The notes: a model not told the origin generated them from the sequence alone. Positions 9,385-18,869 are shown, counted from the stretch's first letter. The stretch: 64,000 nucleotides of DNA from Palsa-1392 sp036490335 (GCA_036490335.1 DASXEB010000010.1:49664-113663); one strand, 5' to 3'. Numbers and translations are program-made.

Positions 9385-10461
9385 TTATGGGCGCGCGTAG
9401 AAGTTTTCAATCAAAGGTTTCAGGTTGTTCTCGCGCACCTGCACGATCTCCATCTCGCGCCGCGCGTTCTCGGCCGAATCGGACGCGTGCGCGGCGTTGA
9501 CCATGATCGTCTGGCCAAATTCTTTCCGGATCGAACCCGGCGGGGCTTTGCTCGGATCGGTCGGTCCGAGCACCTCGCGGATTTTCGCGACCGCGTTTTC
9601 GCCCTGGTAAACGAGCGCGATACATTTCTCCGAACCGGGCTCGTTGCGTTGCGCATCGCTGACGGCGCTCGGCCGGCCGCCCGACATGAACTCGACGACG
9701 TCTTCCCACGCGCCGCGACCCTTCTCCGCGCCCAGTTTGCTTTCCAAAACTTCCAGCACCGGCCCGTAAAATTCCTCCGCCTGCGCCACGCTCATGCGGT
9801 GCACCTTGAAACCAATAATGTAGAGCCCGCTCCGCGAAAAAAGCTCGATCACGCCGCCCGGCCGCGAGTTCGGAAACTTGAAATTATCCGGCTTGATCAG
9901 CACGAGCGTCTTCTCGATTTTGGCATCGTTAGGGAACTCGATCGCGTGATCGAGAATCCCGCCGTCGCGGTCGGAAAATTCCGCCCACAATTTCAAATCG
10001 CGCTCGATCGCCGCCGCATCGAACGCCGCCAGCACACCCGGCTCGAAGTAAGTCACCTTGCCGCTGCCGTCCGTGATGTAATCGCCAAAGGTATCGCGAA
10101 TCGTCTCGCCGCTCGTGCGCTCGTGCACGATGTGACCGACCGCATTCTGGATTTTCCGGATCGCGTTTTCACCGCCGAAAACGAGCAGCAACACGCGCGC
10201 CCGCTGACCATTCACCGAGCCGCTAAAATTCTTCAGCGCATACTCGCGGATCAACTCCTGCGTCGCGCGATGCCGCGGCTCGCTCTCCGTCACGATCGTC
10301 TCGGCATAACGCCTAACGAGTTCCGCGCTGGGCGCGAACATCCGCCCGCGAATCAAATCGAGCCCCGTGCGCGAGATGAGCCGCGCGACGATTCCGCCCG
10401 TGCGCGATTTGCGCATCGAGTAGGGCGTGACGATGACGTAGGCGAGTTCTTCCGACTGCAT
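9385..10461 (-). CDS. Tandem nucleoside diphosphate kinase-like protein
   Basis: A 358-residue protein that is two NDK-like domains in a row. The C-terminal domain (about 183-350) has the ATP-site Lys190 in TLVLIKPDNF and the phospho-histidine His325 in NAAHASDSAENA, so it can carry out NTP/NDP phosphate exchange. The N-terminal domain (about 1-150) keeps the frame (AYVIVTPYSM, then TSGETIRDTFGDYIT) but has no lysine or histidine at the matching places and looks inactive. Ordinary NDK is about 140 residues, so this is an unusually large form. It is 30 bases upstream of the aminotransferase gene on the same strand. Confidence 0.88.
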   Translation of the reverse strand: MQSEELAYVIVTPYSMRKSRTGGIVARLISRTGLDLIRGRMFAPSAELVRRYAETIVTESEPRHRATQELIREYALKNFSGSVNGQRARVLLLVFGGENAIRKIQNAVGHIVHERTSGETIRDTFGDYITDGSGKVTYFEPGVLAAFDAAAIERDLKLWAEFSDRDGGILDHAIEFPNDAKIEKTLVLIKPDNFKFPNSRPGGVIELFSRSGLYIIGFKVHRMSVAQAEEFYGPVLEVLESKLGAEKGRGAWEDVVEFMSGGRPSAVSDAQRNEPGSEKCIALVYQGENAVAKIREVLGPTDPSKAPPGSIRKEFGQTIMVNAAHASDSAENARREMEIVQVRENNLKPLIENFYARP

Positions 10462-10551
10462 AATTAGGAGCGGCTGCGTGGATTGAGCCGCGGGGCAGGC
10501 AATCGAAGTCGCTCGGGGTCGAAAGTTAGCCGCGCCCTAACGAGCGTTCAA

Positions 10552-11364
10552 CTAGCTTTTGCGCGCGAGCAAAAGCGCGACCCACTTTCCGCGCCGGCGA
10601 ATTTCCAAGAGCGCAAAACCGCAACGCGAGAACTGTTGAATGACCTCGTCAGCCTGAGCGCGCAAAATCCCAGACAGAATCAGGCGGCCATTCGTGCCTA
10701 ACGAACGCCGAAAAACCGGCACCGCTGCAATGAGCAGCTCGCTGAAAAGATTGGCCGCGACAAAATCGAACCGCGCCTCCGGTTTCCAGCGCAAGAAATC
10801 CTGCCTAACGAACTTCACCGCGCCGATTTTATTCATCCGCGCATTCGCGCGCGCATGCGCCACCGCGCGCGGATCGTTATCGAGCCCGAGCGCCGCCACC
10901 GCGCCCAACCGTCGCGCCGCCAGCGCGAGAATTCCCGTCCCCGTCCCGACATCGAGCATCCTCCAGCCTAACGAACGCCCGCGCGACACCTCCTCGAGCA
11001 ACCGCAGACACATCGCCGTCGTCGCATGCTCGCCGGTCCCAAACGCCCCCGCCGCCGGAATCACGAGTTCGTTAGGCAACCCTCCTCCCGCGTCCGACAC
11101 CACCCGCAACCGCCGCCCGATGCGCAGCGGCGCGAGCCGCGCCGCCGCGAGATACTTCTTCTCCCAACCGGCCGCCAACCGTTCCGAGCGCCCACCCAGC
11201 CGCCGTTGCCATTCGCGCACCTCATTCTTCGTTCGGCAGCAAACCTCCACCACCGCTCGCCTTTGCCCGTGAACCTGCGTAATCGCCACCCGCCCCGGCG
11301 CGAGCGCGAAAAGCTCCTCCGCACTCAGCGAAGCCGAATTAACCCGCCGCCGCCAAAGATACAT
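10552..11364 (-). CDS. prmA: Ribosomal protein L11 methyltransferase
   Basis: A 270-residue SAM-dependent methyltransferase that modifies ribosomal protein L11. It has the PrmA-specific AFGTGEHATT, the SAM-binding VGTGTGILALAA and the catalytic-site NLF in VAANLFSELL. The N-terminal domain is shorter and more divergent than in E. coli PrmA. Five copies of the GCCTAACGA word occur in or next to the gene, for example at 10696, 10803, 10966 and 11069. Downstream it runs into the tandem NDK gene with a gap of about 90 bases. Confidence 0.9.
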   Translation of the reverse strand: MYLWRRRVNSASLSAEELFALAPGRVAITQVHGQRRAVVEVCCRTKNEVREWQRRLGGRSERLAAGWEKKYLAAARLAPLRIGRRLRVVSDAGGGLPNELVIPAAGAFGTGEHATTAMCLRLLEEVSRGRSLGWRMLDVGTGTGILALAARRLGAVAALGLDNDPRAVAHARANARMNKIGAVKFVRQDFLRWKPEARFDFVAANLFSELLIAAVPVFRRSLGTNGRLILSGILRAQADEVIQQFSRCGFALLEIRRRGKWVALLLARKS

Positions 11365-11516
11365 GAAAGAAATGCCTAACGAACAAAGGGCGAAGTGTCG
11401 ATGGCAACCGCGGGCGACTCACACTTCATGGGCGCGGTTGGCTAGAGGTTTCCTGTTTCTAAAGCTGAAAGAAGACATGGCGCAGGCGAGGGGATTCTCG
11501 CCCCCTAAACGCGAAG

Positions 11517-13169
11517 TCAGGGCACGACCGTGAGGGTGAGATCGTTCCCATCGCCGCCTTCGTAGCTGGCCTGGAGATTCTGCCCGTTCACATTCAGGAT
11601 CGTTCCGTCGGCCAGATTGCTGAAGGTGCCGCTGATTGGGGTTTTGCTTGTATTGCTGATGATGGTCAGGACCGATCCCTCTTTCAGGCTGCCGGTGCCG
11701 GTGAGATTGAACGTCGCTCCGGGCGTGATGGTGACCCCCTTGGCCACAACCTCGTCGGCGCTCGCCTTGGATTTACTCGCCGTGAAAGTGCAGGCGTAGA
11801 TCCCGTTCGACTGAAAGGTGAGGGTGCTGGCGGCGGTCAACGTCGTCGGCTGGCTCCCGCCCAACGCCGGAGCGACCGTGGCGCTCCCGTTATTCCCACT
11901 GCCGATGGTGAGCGGTCCGCCGACGATTCCGCTTCCGCCGAGCGTGCCGATGTTGATGTAAACCAGCCCTGTGCCGGTGGCCGAACCGCTCGCGTTCCCG
12001 ACCGCCAGCGTGCCTGCGCCGACCATCGTCTGCCCGGTATAAGTGTTGGCGCCGGTGAGAGTGAGCGTGCCGCTGCCTGTCTTTGTCAACGATCCCGCGC
12101 CGCCCGAGGGATTTTGGAGCAGGCCGGAAAAGGTCGTGCTCATATTATTGCCGCCAACGCTGAGCGGATGGTCGTGATTCAAAGTCACGATCCCATCGCC
12201 CTCCAGCGAACCGATCGTCAACGCCTTCGAGTGCGTGGTGGCATCTTCCATCACGCCGGTCCCGAAAACCTCCACCCGCGCCGTGTCGCCGTAGGATTGA
12301 TCCCCAAACGAAACCGTCCCGCCCTCGCCGCCGTTCGTGCCGCCATTGGCGATCAACGTCGCCGTGGTCGCATGCGTCGTCTCGAAAAAGACCACCCGGC
12401 CGCCCTGCGCGCCGGGCACCGCGCTGCCGTTCGCGATCATGGTCGAATTGGCCGCGTCGCTCCCCAGTAGCTCGGTCGAGCCGCCATCAGCCCCGGCCGC
12501 GGTGCCGCCATTGTTAATATAGGTCGCGTCCCCCGCCGTCACGCTATCGAAGAAATTCGTCTCCCCGCCGGCCGCTCCGTCAGCCGCGCCGCCGTTATTG
12601 ATAAAAGTCGCATTCCCGCCCGTGGCGTGCCCGACCAGGTCGGTATGCGCGCCGTAGGCCCCGGGCACGGTGCAGCCCTGATTGATGATCATCGCCGACC
12701 CCGCGCTCGAATGGTCGCTAAAACCCAGCTCCCCGGTGTAGATCGTCGCCCCCGCCTCACAGGTGATGACGCAATTGGGATCGATCGAGGCGTAGTTGTA
12801 AAACTCAAGCGATCCATTCTTGCCCCGGTCGCCCAGCGTAAGGACGAAATCCTGCTCGATCCCGGAATCGTTGAACAACCCGCGGCTGAGGAAAACAGTC
12901 GCGCTGCCCATCGTGCTGATGGTGTAAGCGCTCGCCCCCGCCTCGAAAGTCAGCGCCGCGATGCTGACATCGAAATTGGCGATCACCTGCGTCCCGCTCG
13001 ACTGCGCGAAGCTGGCGCTGTCCGGCAGAGCCCGCGGCACCTGGTGCGGCGTCCAATTCAGCCGGTGCGACCAGTCGTTATCCACCGGACTCGCCGACCA
13101 CGTGGCGCTGCCGGCCCAGAGTTGAATGGGAAAAGCGAACGCAATTAAAACAATCAATCTTGCTTTCAT
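11517..13169 (-). CDS. Secreted autotransporter-type beta-strand repeat protein
   Basis: A 550-residue protein with a signal peptide (MKARLIVLIAFAFPIQLWA). Residues 150-310 contain five or so imperfect repeats of about 28 residues around INNGG.A.GA.GG. Residues about 350-385 match the autotransporter-associated beta-strand repeat (LTKTGSGTLTLTGANTYTG). This type of sequence forms a long right-handed beta-helix at the cell surface. There is no C-terminal outer-membrane barrel and no PEP-CTERM tail, so how it is anchored is unknown. The gene has none of the TCGTTAGGC words that are frequent before 11.4 kb, and the bases are less skewed to the genome style, consistent with recent arrival. Confidence 0.85.
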   Translation of the reverse strand: MKARLIVLIAFAFPIQLWAGSATWSASPVDNDWSHRLNWTPHQVPRALPDSASFAQSSGTQVIANFDVSIAALTFEAGASAYTISTMGSATVFLSRGLFNDSGIEQDFVLTLGDRGKNGSLEFYNYASIDPNCVITCEAGATIYTGELGFSDHSSAGSAMIINQGCTVPGAYGAHTDLVGHATGGNATFINNGGAADGAAGGETNFFDSVTAGDATYINNGGTAAGADGGSTELLGSDAANSTMIANGSAVPGAQGGRVVFFETTHATTATLIANGGTNGGEGGTVSFGDQSYGDTARVEVFGTGVMEDATTHSKALTIGSLEGDGIVTLNHDHPLSVGGNNMSTTFSGLLQNPSGGAGSLTKTGSGTLTLTGANTYTGQTMVGAGTLAVGNASGSATGTGLVYINIGTLGGSGIVGGPLTIGSGNNGSATVAPALGGSQPTTLTAASTLTFQSNGIYACTFTASKSKASADEVVAKGVTITPGATFNLTGTGSLKEGSVLTIISNTSKTPISGTFSNLADGTILNVNGQNLQASYEGGDGNDLTLTVVP

Positions 13170-13199
13170 AAATCTCTCGATCAGGCCACGGCCGCGGCC

Positions 13200-14018
13200 T
13201 CACGGCGGGGTGATCTTGCAGACGGTATTCGACCCGTTGTTTGCCACCCAAATGCTGCTCCCATCGAAGGCGACCGCCACCGGTCCCGGGCCCACCTTCA
13301 CCGCTCGATCAGGAACGGCGTCCTTCAACCTCAACGTCGCGACCCGCCGCGCGTCGGCCAGTGAAACCCAGAGATGCTGCCCGTCCGACACCATCCCCTC
13401 GGGCAGCGACCCCAACGTCACCGTCGCCAGGATCGCGCCATCCGCGATCCGAATCTTGCTCACCGTGCCCTCATAAAAGGTGCTCACCCAAAGACTCGTC
13501 CCATCAAAAACAATACCCTCCGGATCACCGCTCACCGTCACACTCCGCAGCATCGTCCCATCGCTCGCCCGCAACACCGTCACCGTGTCGTCGAACGCGT
13601 TCGTCGCCCAGATATTCTTCCCGTCAAAAGCGAGACCGACCGACCCATCGCCCGTCGCGTAAGCGCCGAGCGTCGTCCCATCACTTCCCCGCAGCTTCGT
13701 CACCGTCTTGCCCTGGTTTGCCACCCAGACATTCCCGCCCTCGCACAACACCGTCAGCGGATCGAAGCCGACCAGAAACGTCCCGAGATTCGCCCCATCG
13801 CTCGCCCGCAGCTTCGAGACCGTGCTACTCCCCTCGTTCGTCACCCACACATTCGCTCCGTCAAACGCCACATCCGACGGCCGGCTCTGCACGACAAAAA
13901 ACTCCACATCCCCCGTCGCCCGCTGCGCCCCCGCCGCCATTCCGGCGAGAAACATTCCGCCCCCCGCAAAAAGCATCGCGGACAAAATGGAACGAACAAT
14001 CGGCTGGTTGAATTTCAT
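13200..14018 (-). CDS. Secreted YVTN-type beta-propeller protein
   Basis: A 272-residue protein starting MKFNQPIVRSILSAMLFAGG, with a signal peptide or membrane anchor. It then has about six repeats of roughly 41 residues built around VAFDG.N.WVTN, followed by TV..LR.SDG, the pattern of seven-bladed YVTN/SMP-30-like beta-propellers. An upstream extension of the frame to 14138 is a poor start and reads through a repeat. The function is unknown; such proteins often bind sugars or other ligands outside the cell. It ends 30 bases upstream of the neighbour's start. Confidence 0.8.
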   Translation of the reverse strand: MKFNQPIVRSILSAMLFAGGGMFLAGMAAGAQRATGDVEFFVVQSRPSDVAFDGANVWVTNEGSSTVSKLRASDGANLGTFLVGFDPLTVLCEGGNVWVANQGKTVTKLRGSDGTTLGAYATGDGSVGLAFDGKNIWATNAFDDTVTVLRASDGTMLRSVTVSGDPEGIVFDGTSLWVSTFYEGTVSKIRIADGAILATVTLGSLPEGMVSDGQHLWVSLADARRVATLRLKDAVPDRAVKVGPGPVAVAFDGSSIWVANNGSNTVCKITPP

Positions 14019-14094
14019 GGATTCCTTCCTCTCCGGCGCATCCAAAGCACGCGCCTCCATCTCTTGTCTGAGTGTTTCTGTTCCCGTTGGCAAG

Positions 14095-14190
14095 CAGAAA
14101 AAGTGGCGCAGCCGTCCCGCCTGCCATCCACCCAACACAGGCTGGAAGCCTGTGCCACTTCAACAGGCTGGAAGCCTGTGCCACACCACT
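14095..14190. repeat. Palindromic repeat cluster (AGGCTGGAAGCCT type)
   Basis: Two copies of ACAGGCTGGAAGCCTGTGCC sit between the YVTN protein and the HAF repeat protein. The core AGGCTGGAAGCCT is an inverted repeat able to form a hairpin. The same unit recurs at 15144-15268 and 17470-17665. Confidence 0.85.
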
Positions 14191-14237
14191 GCCGCGAAGT
14201 CTTGACATCAGCCGCGAAACTTGTTCACGATTTCGCC

Positions 14238-15143
14238 ATGAAACCACGCCACCTTCTCCTCACCGCAATCCTCGCCGCCTCCATCTGCCGCGGCGGGGTC
14301 GCGCCCGCGCAGGCCGCTTCCCTTACCTTCACACTCGTCACCACCTTCGATTACCCCGCGCAGAGCCAGAATGGCTACGGCACCATGCCGATGGGCATCA
14401 ACGATCGGGGCGACATCGTGGGACAATTCTACGGGCCCGAGACCGGCCACCACGGATTCGAGCGCACAGCCAACGGCGCCTTCAGCGCGCTCCTCGCCGC
14501 GCCTGACGACCAATCGAACTCCACCGTCTTCACCGGCATCAACGACAGCTCCTTCATCTGCGGCTATTACAGAAACGCCGCGAACGAATTTAGCGCTTTC
14601 ACCTTTTCCCAGGGCGTCTTCGCCGACTTTACCATCCCGGGAGCGACCGCGACCTCGCTGCTCGGAGTCAACAATGCCGGTCACCTGAGCGGCGCGACCT
14701 TCAGCTCTTCCTACGTCGGCTTCATCGGCATCGGCGGCACCGTCACTACCTACGCCGTGCCTGCCCCCGATGCGGAGACCTACGGCGGAGGCCTGAACGA
14801 CCACGACCAGTGCGCCGGCTTTTACAACGGGCTTGGCGGCTTCTACGGTTACCTGCGCGATGCGGACGGACAGTTTGTCAAGCAGCTAAAAGTCGGCCAT
14901 AGCGACAACACGCGGGTCTACGGCATCAACGACCGCGCGCTCATGGTCGGCAGCGCCCAGAATCACACCGTCACCCACGCCGTCGTGTTCCTGCCCGACA
15001 AGGAATATTTTGTTTACGATTACCCGGGGGCGGCCGCCACGGTCTTCACCGGCATCAACAAACACAATCTCATTTGCGGCTTCTACGTCGACGGCACCGG
15101 CTTTCACGGCCTCATCGTGCGCGTGCAGATGAGCGCCGATTAA
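14238..15143 (+). CDS. Secreted HAF-repeat protein
   Basis: A 301-residue protein with a signal peptide (MKPRHLLLTAILAASICRGG). It carries about six repeats around GINDRGDIVG, each 45 or so residues long, ending in HGF, CGFY or GF. This is the HAF family of extracellular repeats common in PVC and acidobacterial genomes. The ATG at 14238 is preceded by about 80 bases of repeats that give a longer open frame that should be ignored. Function unknown. It is the only plus-strand gene in the accessory block. Confidence 0.85.
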   Translation: MKPRHLLLTAILAASICRGGVAPAQAASLTFTLVTTFDYPAQSQNGYGTMPMGINDRGDIVGQFYGPETGHHGFERTANGAFSALLAAPDDQSNSTVFTGINDSSFICGYYRNAANEFSAFTFSQGVFADFTIPGATATSLLGVNNAGHLSGATFSSSYVGFIGIGGTVTTYAVPAPDAETYGGGLNDHDQCAGFYNGLGGFYGYLRDADGQFVKQLKVGHSDNTRVYGINDRALMVGSAQNHTVTHAVVFLPDKEYFVYDYPGAAATVFTGINKHNLICGFYVDGTGFHGLIVRVQMSAD

Positions 15144-15268
15144 CCGTGGCGCAAGCGTCCCGCTTGCCGTCGTGAACGAGACAGGCTGGAAGCCTGTGCC
15201 ACTTTCCCCCCGGACACAGCCCTCCCGCCTGCCATCCCACTCGAGACAGGCTGGAAGCCTGTGCTAAT
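15144..15268. repeat. Composite palindromic repeat (CAAGCGTCCCGCTTGC and AGGCTGGAAGCCT)
   Basis: Right after the HAF gene stop comes GTGGCGCAAGCGTCCCGCTTGCC, then two copies of GAGACAGGCTGGAAGCCTGTG. Both halves are inverted repeats. The stretch from 15269 to 15389 has no gene that I can support. Confidence 0.85.
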
Positions 15269-15389
15269 ACCATCGCCTTGCCTGTTCGCCATGCTCGCCT
15301 TGAAGGCGCGCCCCGCCTACGGGTGGCATGCCGCGAGGCCCATTAGTTACCCATCCCGCGAGATCCCGCCCCGTCGTGCGCCCGCGCCG

Positions 15390-17411
15390 CTACTTCGAGG
15401 CCGGAACCGCTTTGCGGATGGTGTCGTTATTGACGTCACACAGGTAGAGGCTGCCCGCGGCATCGACCGTGATGCCAAAAGGATTCACGAAGCGCGCCGC
15501 CGCGCCCGTGTCGTCGACCCACCCCTGCGTGCGCGCGAGGCCGGCCAGGGTGGTGACGAACCCAGCGGCCGTCACTTTGCGCAATGTGGAATTGCCGTAG
15601 TCGCTCACGAACACATTGCCCGCGGCATCGACCGCCACCGCCGTCGGGCCGCGGAAGGACGCCAGACTTCCTTTCCCATCCCGGCTGCCCTGGCCCCGGC
15701 CTCCGGCGAGGGTGGTTACGACTCCGCGCGGCGTGACTTTGCGGATCGCGTTATTGTTCTCATCCGCCACATAGATGTTGCCCGTCGAATCGAGCGCAAT
15801 GCCGGCGGGATAACTGAAGCGCGCCTTGCTTCCCTTCCCATCAGCGGCGCCGGTCTTCCCGGGCGAGCCCGCCAGGACGGTCACCTCGCCCGAGGGAGCA
15901 ATCTTCTCGATCGTGTTGTCATTGCTGTCGCCCACGTAAACCGTGCCCGCGCGATCGACCGCCACGCCTTCGGGAAACTTAAAGGCATAGCCGTTGGCCA
16001 GCGTAATGACCTGTCCCGAAGGCGTGATCTTCCGGATCGTGCCGTTCCCTTCATCGGCCACAAAAAGATTGCCGTGCTGGTCGAGAGCCAGGGTGGCGGG
16101 CCCATTGAAACGCGCCTCCGTCGCGCTCCCATCCACATCGCCCGGCGTCTGCACCTTCCCGGCGAACGTCGATACCGTCCCGTCGGGAGCGATCCTGCGG
16201 ATGGTATCGTTATAAGTATCCGCGATGAAAAGAGTTCCATTGGCCGCCACCACCGCTCCCTCCGGGTAGAAGAAACGCGCCGCCTCGCCCACGCCATCGC
16301 GGCTCCCCATGTCCGACACTCCGCTCAAAGTCGTCACCACCGCGGCCGGCGTGATCTTGCGAATGGTCTCGTTTGACCACAAGCCCCAGTCCTCGTGCGC
16401 ATCCGAGACATAAAAGTTCCCGGCCCCATCCACCCCGATTCGCATCGCGTAGGCAAACTCCGCCTCCGTTCCCACCCCGTCCGCACTCCCGAAGCGGCCC
16501 CCCGCGAAAGTGCTCACCCCGCCGCCCGGCGTGATCTCGGTAATCTCGGTCCCATTCCCGACGAAGACGTTCTGGCTGGCATCCACCGCCAGACCGATCG
16601 GGAAGCCGAGCCCCGAGGCGAAAGTGGAAACAATATCGTCGGCGTCGATCTTGCGCACGTCGAAGTTATCGGCATTCTCCGCCACGTACAGATTTCCCAA
16701 ACTGTCGGCCGCCACATCGGTTGGCGCGTCAAAAGACGCGCTCGCCCCGGGACCATTGGTCGAGCCGCGCGTGCCCCCCGCGTAGGTGCTCACCGTGCCG
16801 TCCGGGGTGATCTCGCGGATGGCGTAATTGTAAGTGTCGGCCACAAAGAGGTTCCCCGACTTATCCAGGGTGATGCCGTGCGGATCGTAGAACCGGGCCG
16901 CGCTCCCCACGCCATTGACGAAACCGCCCTGCCCCGGAGACCCGGCCAGCGTCGTCACCACCGCTCCCGGCGTAATCTTGCGGATCGTCTCATTGAACGA
17001 ATCCACCAGGTAAATCGTCCCATCGGCCGCGATCGTCATCCCCGCCGGGCCGCTAAAACGCGCATCGGCGCCGGTTCCATCCGCGCTCCCCGGCTGCCCG
17101 GCCGCGCCCGCGAAAGTCGAGGCGACCCCGGCCGGCGTTATCTTCCGGATCGTCTCGCCGTAATACTCGGAGACGAAGACATTGCCCGCCTTGTCGATCA
17201 CCACCCCGTCGGGATTGGAAAACTCGGCCACATTGGGCGGCCCATCCACCGTATGCTCATTACTTCCCCACCCGGCGATCGTGCTCACCGTATAAGGCTC
17301 GTAAATCGTCTTCGATGCCTCGCGCAACTGAGGCCCGCCCGGCCCCGCCGCGCCCAAAATCGTCCCCGTCATCGTCCCCATCGCCAGAGAGAAAAGCCAT
17401 CGTCGCTTCAT
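15390..17411 (-). CDS. Secreted NHL-repeat beta-propeller protein
   Basis: A 673-residue protein starting MKRRWLFSLAMGTMTG, with a signal peptide. It carries about eleven NHL repeats of about 55 residues around VDAAGNVFVSD...NTIRKITP...V(S/T)TLAG. One run probably makes one long or two stacked propellers. The frame extends upstream to 17636, but that part is a translation of the palindromic repeats at 17470-17665, so I used Met at 17411. Function unknown; NHL proteins bind diverse ligands. No TCGTTAGGC copies are present. Confidence 0.88.
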   Translation of the reverse strand: MKRRWLFSLAMGTMTGTILGAAGPGGPQLREASKTIYEPYTVSTIAGWGSNEHTVDGPPNVAEFSNPDGVVIDKAGNVFVSEYYGETIRKITPAGVASTFAGAAGQPGSADGTGADARFSGPAGMTIAADGTIYLVDSFNETIRKITPGAVVTTLAGSPGQGGFVNGVGSAARFYDPHGITLDKSGNLFVADTYNYAIREITPDGTVSTYAGGTRGSTNGPGASASFDAPTDVAADSLGNLYVAENADNFDVRKIDADDIVSTFASGLGFPIGLAVDASQNVFVGNGTEITEITPGGGVSTFAGGRFGSADGVGTEAEFAYAMRIGVDGAGNFYVSDAHEDWGLWSNETIRKITPAAVVTTLSGVSDMGSRDGVGEAARFFYPEGAVVAANGTLFIADTYNDTIRRIAPDGTVSTFAGKVQTPGDVDGSATEARFNGPATLALDQHGNLFVADEGNGTIRKITPSGQVITLANGYAFKFPEGVAVDRAGTVYVGDSNDNTIEKIAPSGEVTVLAGSPGKTGAADGKGSKARFSYPAGIALDSTGNIYVADENNNAIRKVTPRGVVTTLAGGRGQGSRDGKGSLASFRGPTAVAVDAAGNVFVSDYGNSTLRKVTAAGFVTTLAGLARTQGWVDDTGAAARFVNPFGITVDAAGSLYLCDVNNDTIRKAVPASK

Positions 17412-17469
17412 ACCTCCAGCTTCGTAACGCCCGGCCGCCCCGCCCGTCAAGCAAATTCCCTGCCGCGCC

Positions 17470-17665
17470 AACCCTTGTAGGGCAAGCGTCCCGCTTGCTG
17501 TTGTGAACGAGAGAGGCGGCCTGTCGGCGCCACTCTGTTGTAGGGCAAGCGCCCCGCTTGCCGTCGTAAACAAGACAGGCTGGAAGCCTGTCCTACAATA
17601 CCGTGGCGCGAGCGTCCCGCTTGCCATTGTGAACAAGACAGGCTGGAAGCCTGTGCCACTTTCCT
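17470..17665. repeat. Composite palindromic repeat, three copies
   Basis: Alternating copies of GGGCAAGCGTCCCGCTTGC and ACAGGCTGGAAGCCTGT, in both orientations relative to the repeats at 14.1 and 15.2 kb. They are just upstream of the NHL gene, and in one frame they create a false N-terminal extension. Confidence 0.85.
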
Positions 17666-17778
17666 CCCGGACCGCGCAAAAAAATCGCCGGCGAGAGTTG
17701 CCCCCCGCCGGCGGGTTAAAGTTGAATCAAACCGCATTCTGCCGGAAGTTGCCCCCGGCCCTTCACTGGCCGGCCGAA

Positions 17779-18414
17779 TTACTTCGGCATGCCTTGCACG
17801 GGCTCGCTCCAGTCGCTTTGACCGGTGCTGCCACCGATCCCCATCAACTGGATCACGTAAGTGACTCCTCCGAGCAGATTGTCGAAGAGAATCTTGCGCG
17901 AGCTGGCAAAGGAGACGGTGGGACCGTAGTCGCCATCCGTCACCTTCTTGATCCGGCCCACGAAGCTCTTCGTGTTGCGATCCCCGCGGATGCGCAGTTT
18001 GAGCTGCGCAGCCTGGGGCGTCTCCACGCCGATGACTTCGGGTGGATTGAGCATGCTCTGCGCGTGATTCGCGCTCACAGGCTCGTAGCCGATCTGCATG
18101 ATGACCGCCGGATCGTCGTTGCAGACGATCTCAGCGAAGCTGGCATCCTTATCCAGCGCATCGATCACGGCCGCCTTGGCCGCGTTCTTCAGCGCCGTCT
18201 TCAGGCGGCCGACTCTCGTTCCCGAGATAATCAGGTCGTCGAACGTCTTCTTCAAGTCCGTCAGATCGGCGGCCGAGACCGGCCACTCCATCCCTGGAGT
18301 GGGGATCACAGTCGGTATGCCGACAATGACTTTGCCGGCTGCCTGGCTCACCCCCGGATCGGGCGCCTGGGAATAGGCGCTTCTATTTACTCTTGGTAAT
18401 AGCATTCTTTTCAC
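17779..18414 (-). CDS. Hypothetical protein with possible C-terminal Fn3-like segment
   Basis: A 211-residue protein that I do not recognise. It starts MKRMLLPRVNRSAYSQAPDPG with a strong purine-rich ribosome site (GGGGGGTGAAAAG). Residues 40-100 look helical. The C-terminal part (SFASSRKILFDNLLGGVTYVIQLMG... SDWSEPVQGMPK) resembles the last strands of a fibronectin type III domain. It has no signal peptide and no TCGTTAGGC words. It is in the motif-poor accessory block next to the cassette array. Confidence 0.65.
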   Translation of the reverse strand: MKRMLLPRVNRSAYSQAPDPGVSQAAGKVIVGIPTVIPTPGMEWPVSAADLTDLKKTFDDLIISGTRVGRLKTALKNAAKAAVIDALDKDASFAEIVCNDDPAVIMQIGYEPVSANHAQSMLNPPEVIGVETPQAAQLKLRIRGDRNTKSFVGRIKKVTDGDYGPTVSFASSRKILFDNLLGGVTYVIQLMGIGGSTGQSDWSEPVQGMPK

Positions 18415-18869
18415 CCCCCTTCGTTTTTAGTATTGCTAACATGAGCCCCAGGAGAGCAGTCCGTATGCCACACCCTCGCCGGAGCGCGATTTTTCTCCCG
18501 GCCCCCGGCCGCGGGAAGCCCGCCCGCCCATGGGAAAGCCAAAACCAAGGTCCATGTCGAACCATCCCTTGCCACAAACGGCCCAACCCAGGCTCATGTT
18601 GAGCCGACCCAGGCCTCGTGCGTCTCGACCTGAGCCAAGCCCGCGCCCTTCTTAACTCAACCCGCGCCACCTCAGGTCAAGAACGGGCCAACCGTAACCA
18701 AGGCGCGCGCAAACGAACCTCAAGCCGAGCCCCCCGAGGCCAAGCCCGGGCCAAACCAAACCGCAGTCGTCTCCAATCAAGTCAAGATCGAAACCAACGA
18801 GCCAAGGAACGTCCCGCCCCAGCCCACTTCCGAACCAGTCGAAGGCGAAAACGGTCCGCCGCCGTTCGC
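18415..18869. other. Intergenic Pro/Glu-rich low-complexity stretch, possible gene remnant
   Basis: No convincing gene. A plus-strand frame from about 18635 reads like natural protein (VKIETNEPRNVPPQPTSE, then PVEGENGPPPFAPNEN) and runs into the first attC site; an upstream part of the same frame is broken by a TGA. It could be the eroded end of a Pro-rich gene cut by the array, or chance in CG/CA-rich DNA. Confidence 0.35.

Noticed and set aside
8080..10467. A 795-residue plus-strand frame over aspC and the NDK gene
   Set aside because: It is a shadow of two well-supported minus-strand genes and is Arg/His-rich with no family pattern.
13374..14237. A long N-terminal extension of the HAF protein
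   Set aside because: It is antisense to the YVTN gene and runs through repeats; the signal peptide begins at 14238.
17411..17636. A 75-residue N-terminal extension of the NHL protein
   Set aside because: It translates the palindromic repeats; the signal peptide begins at 17411.
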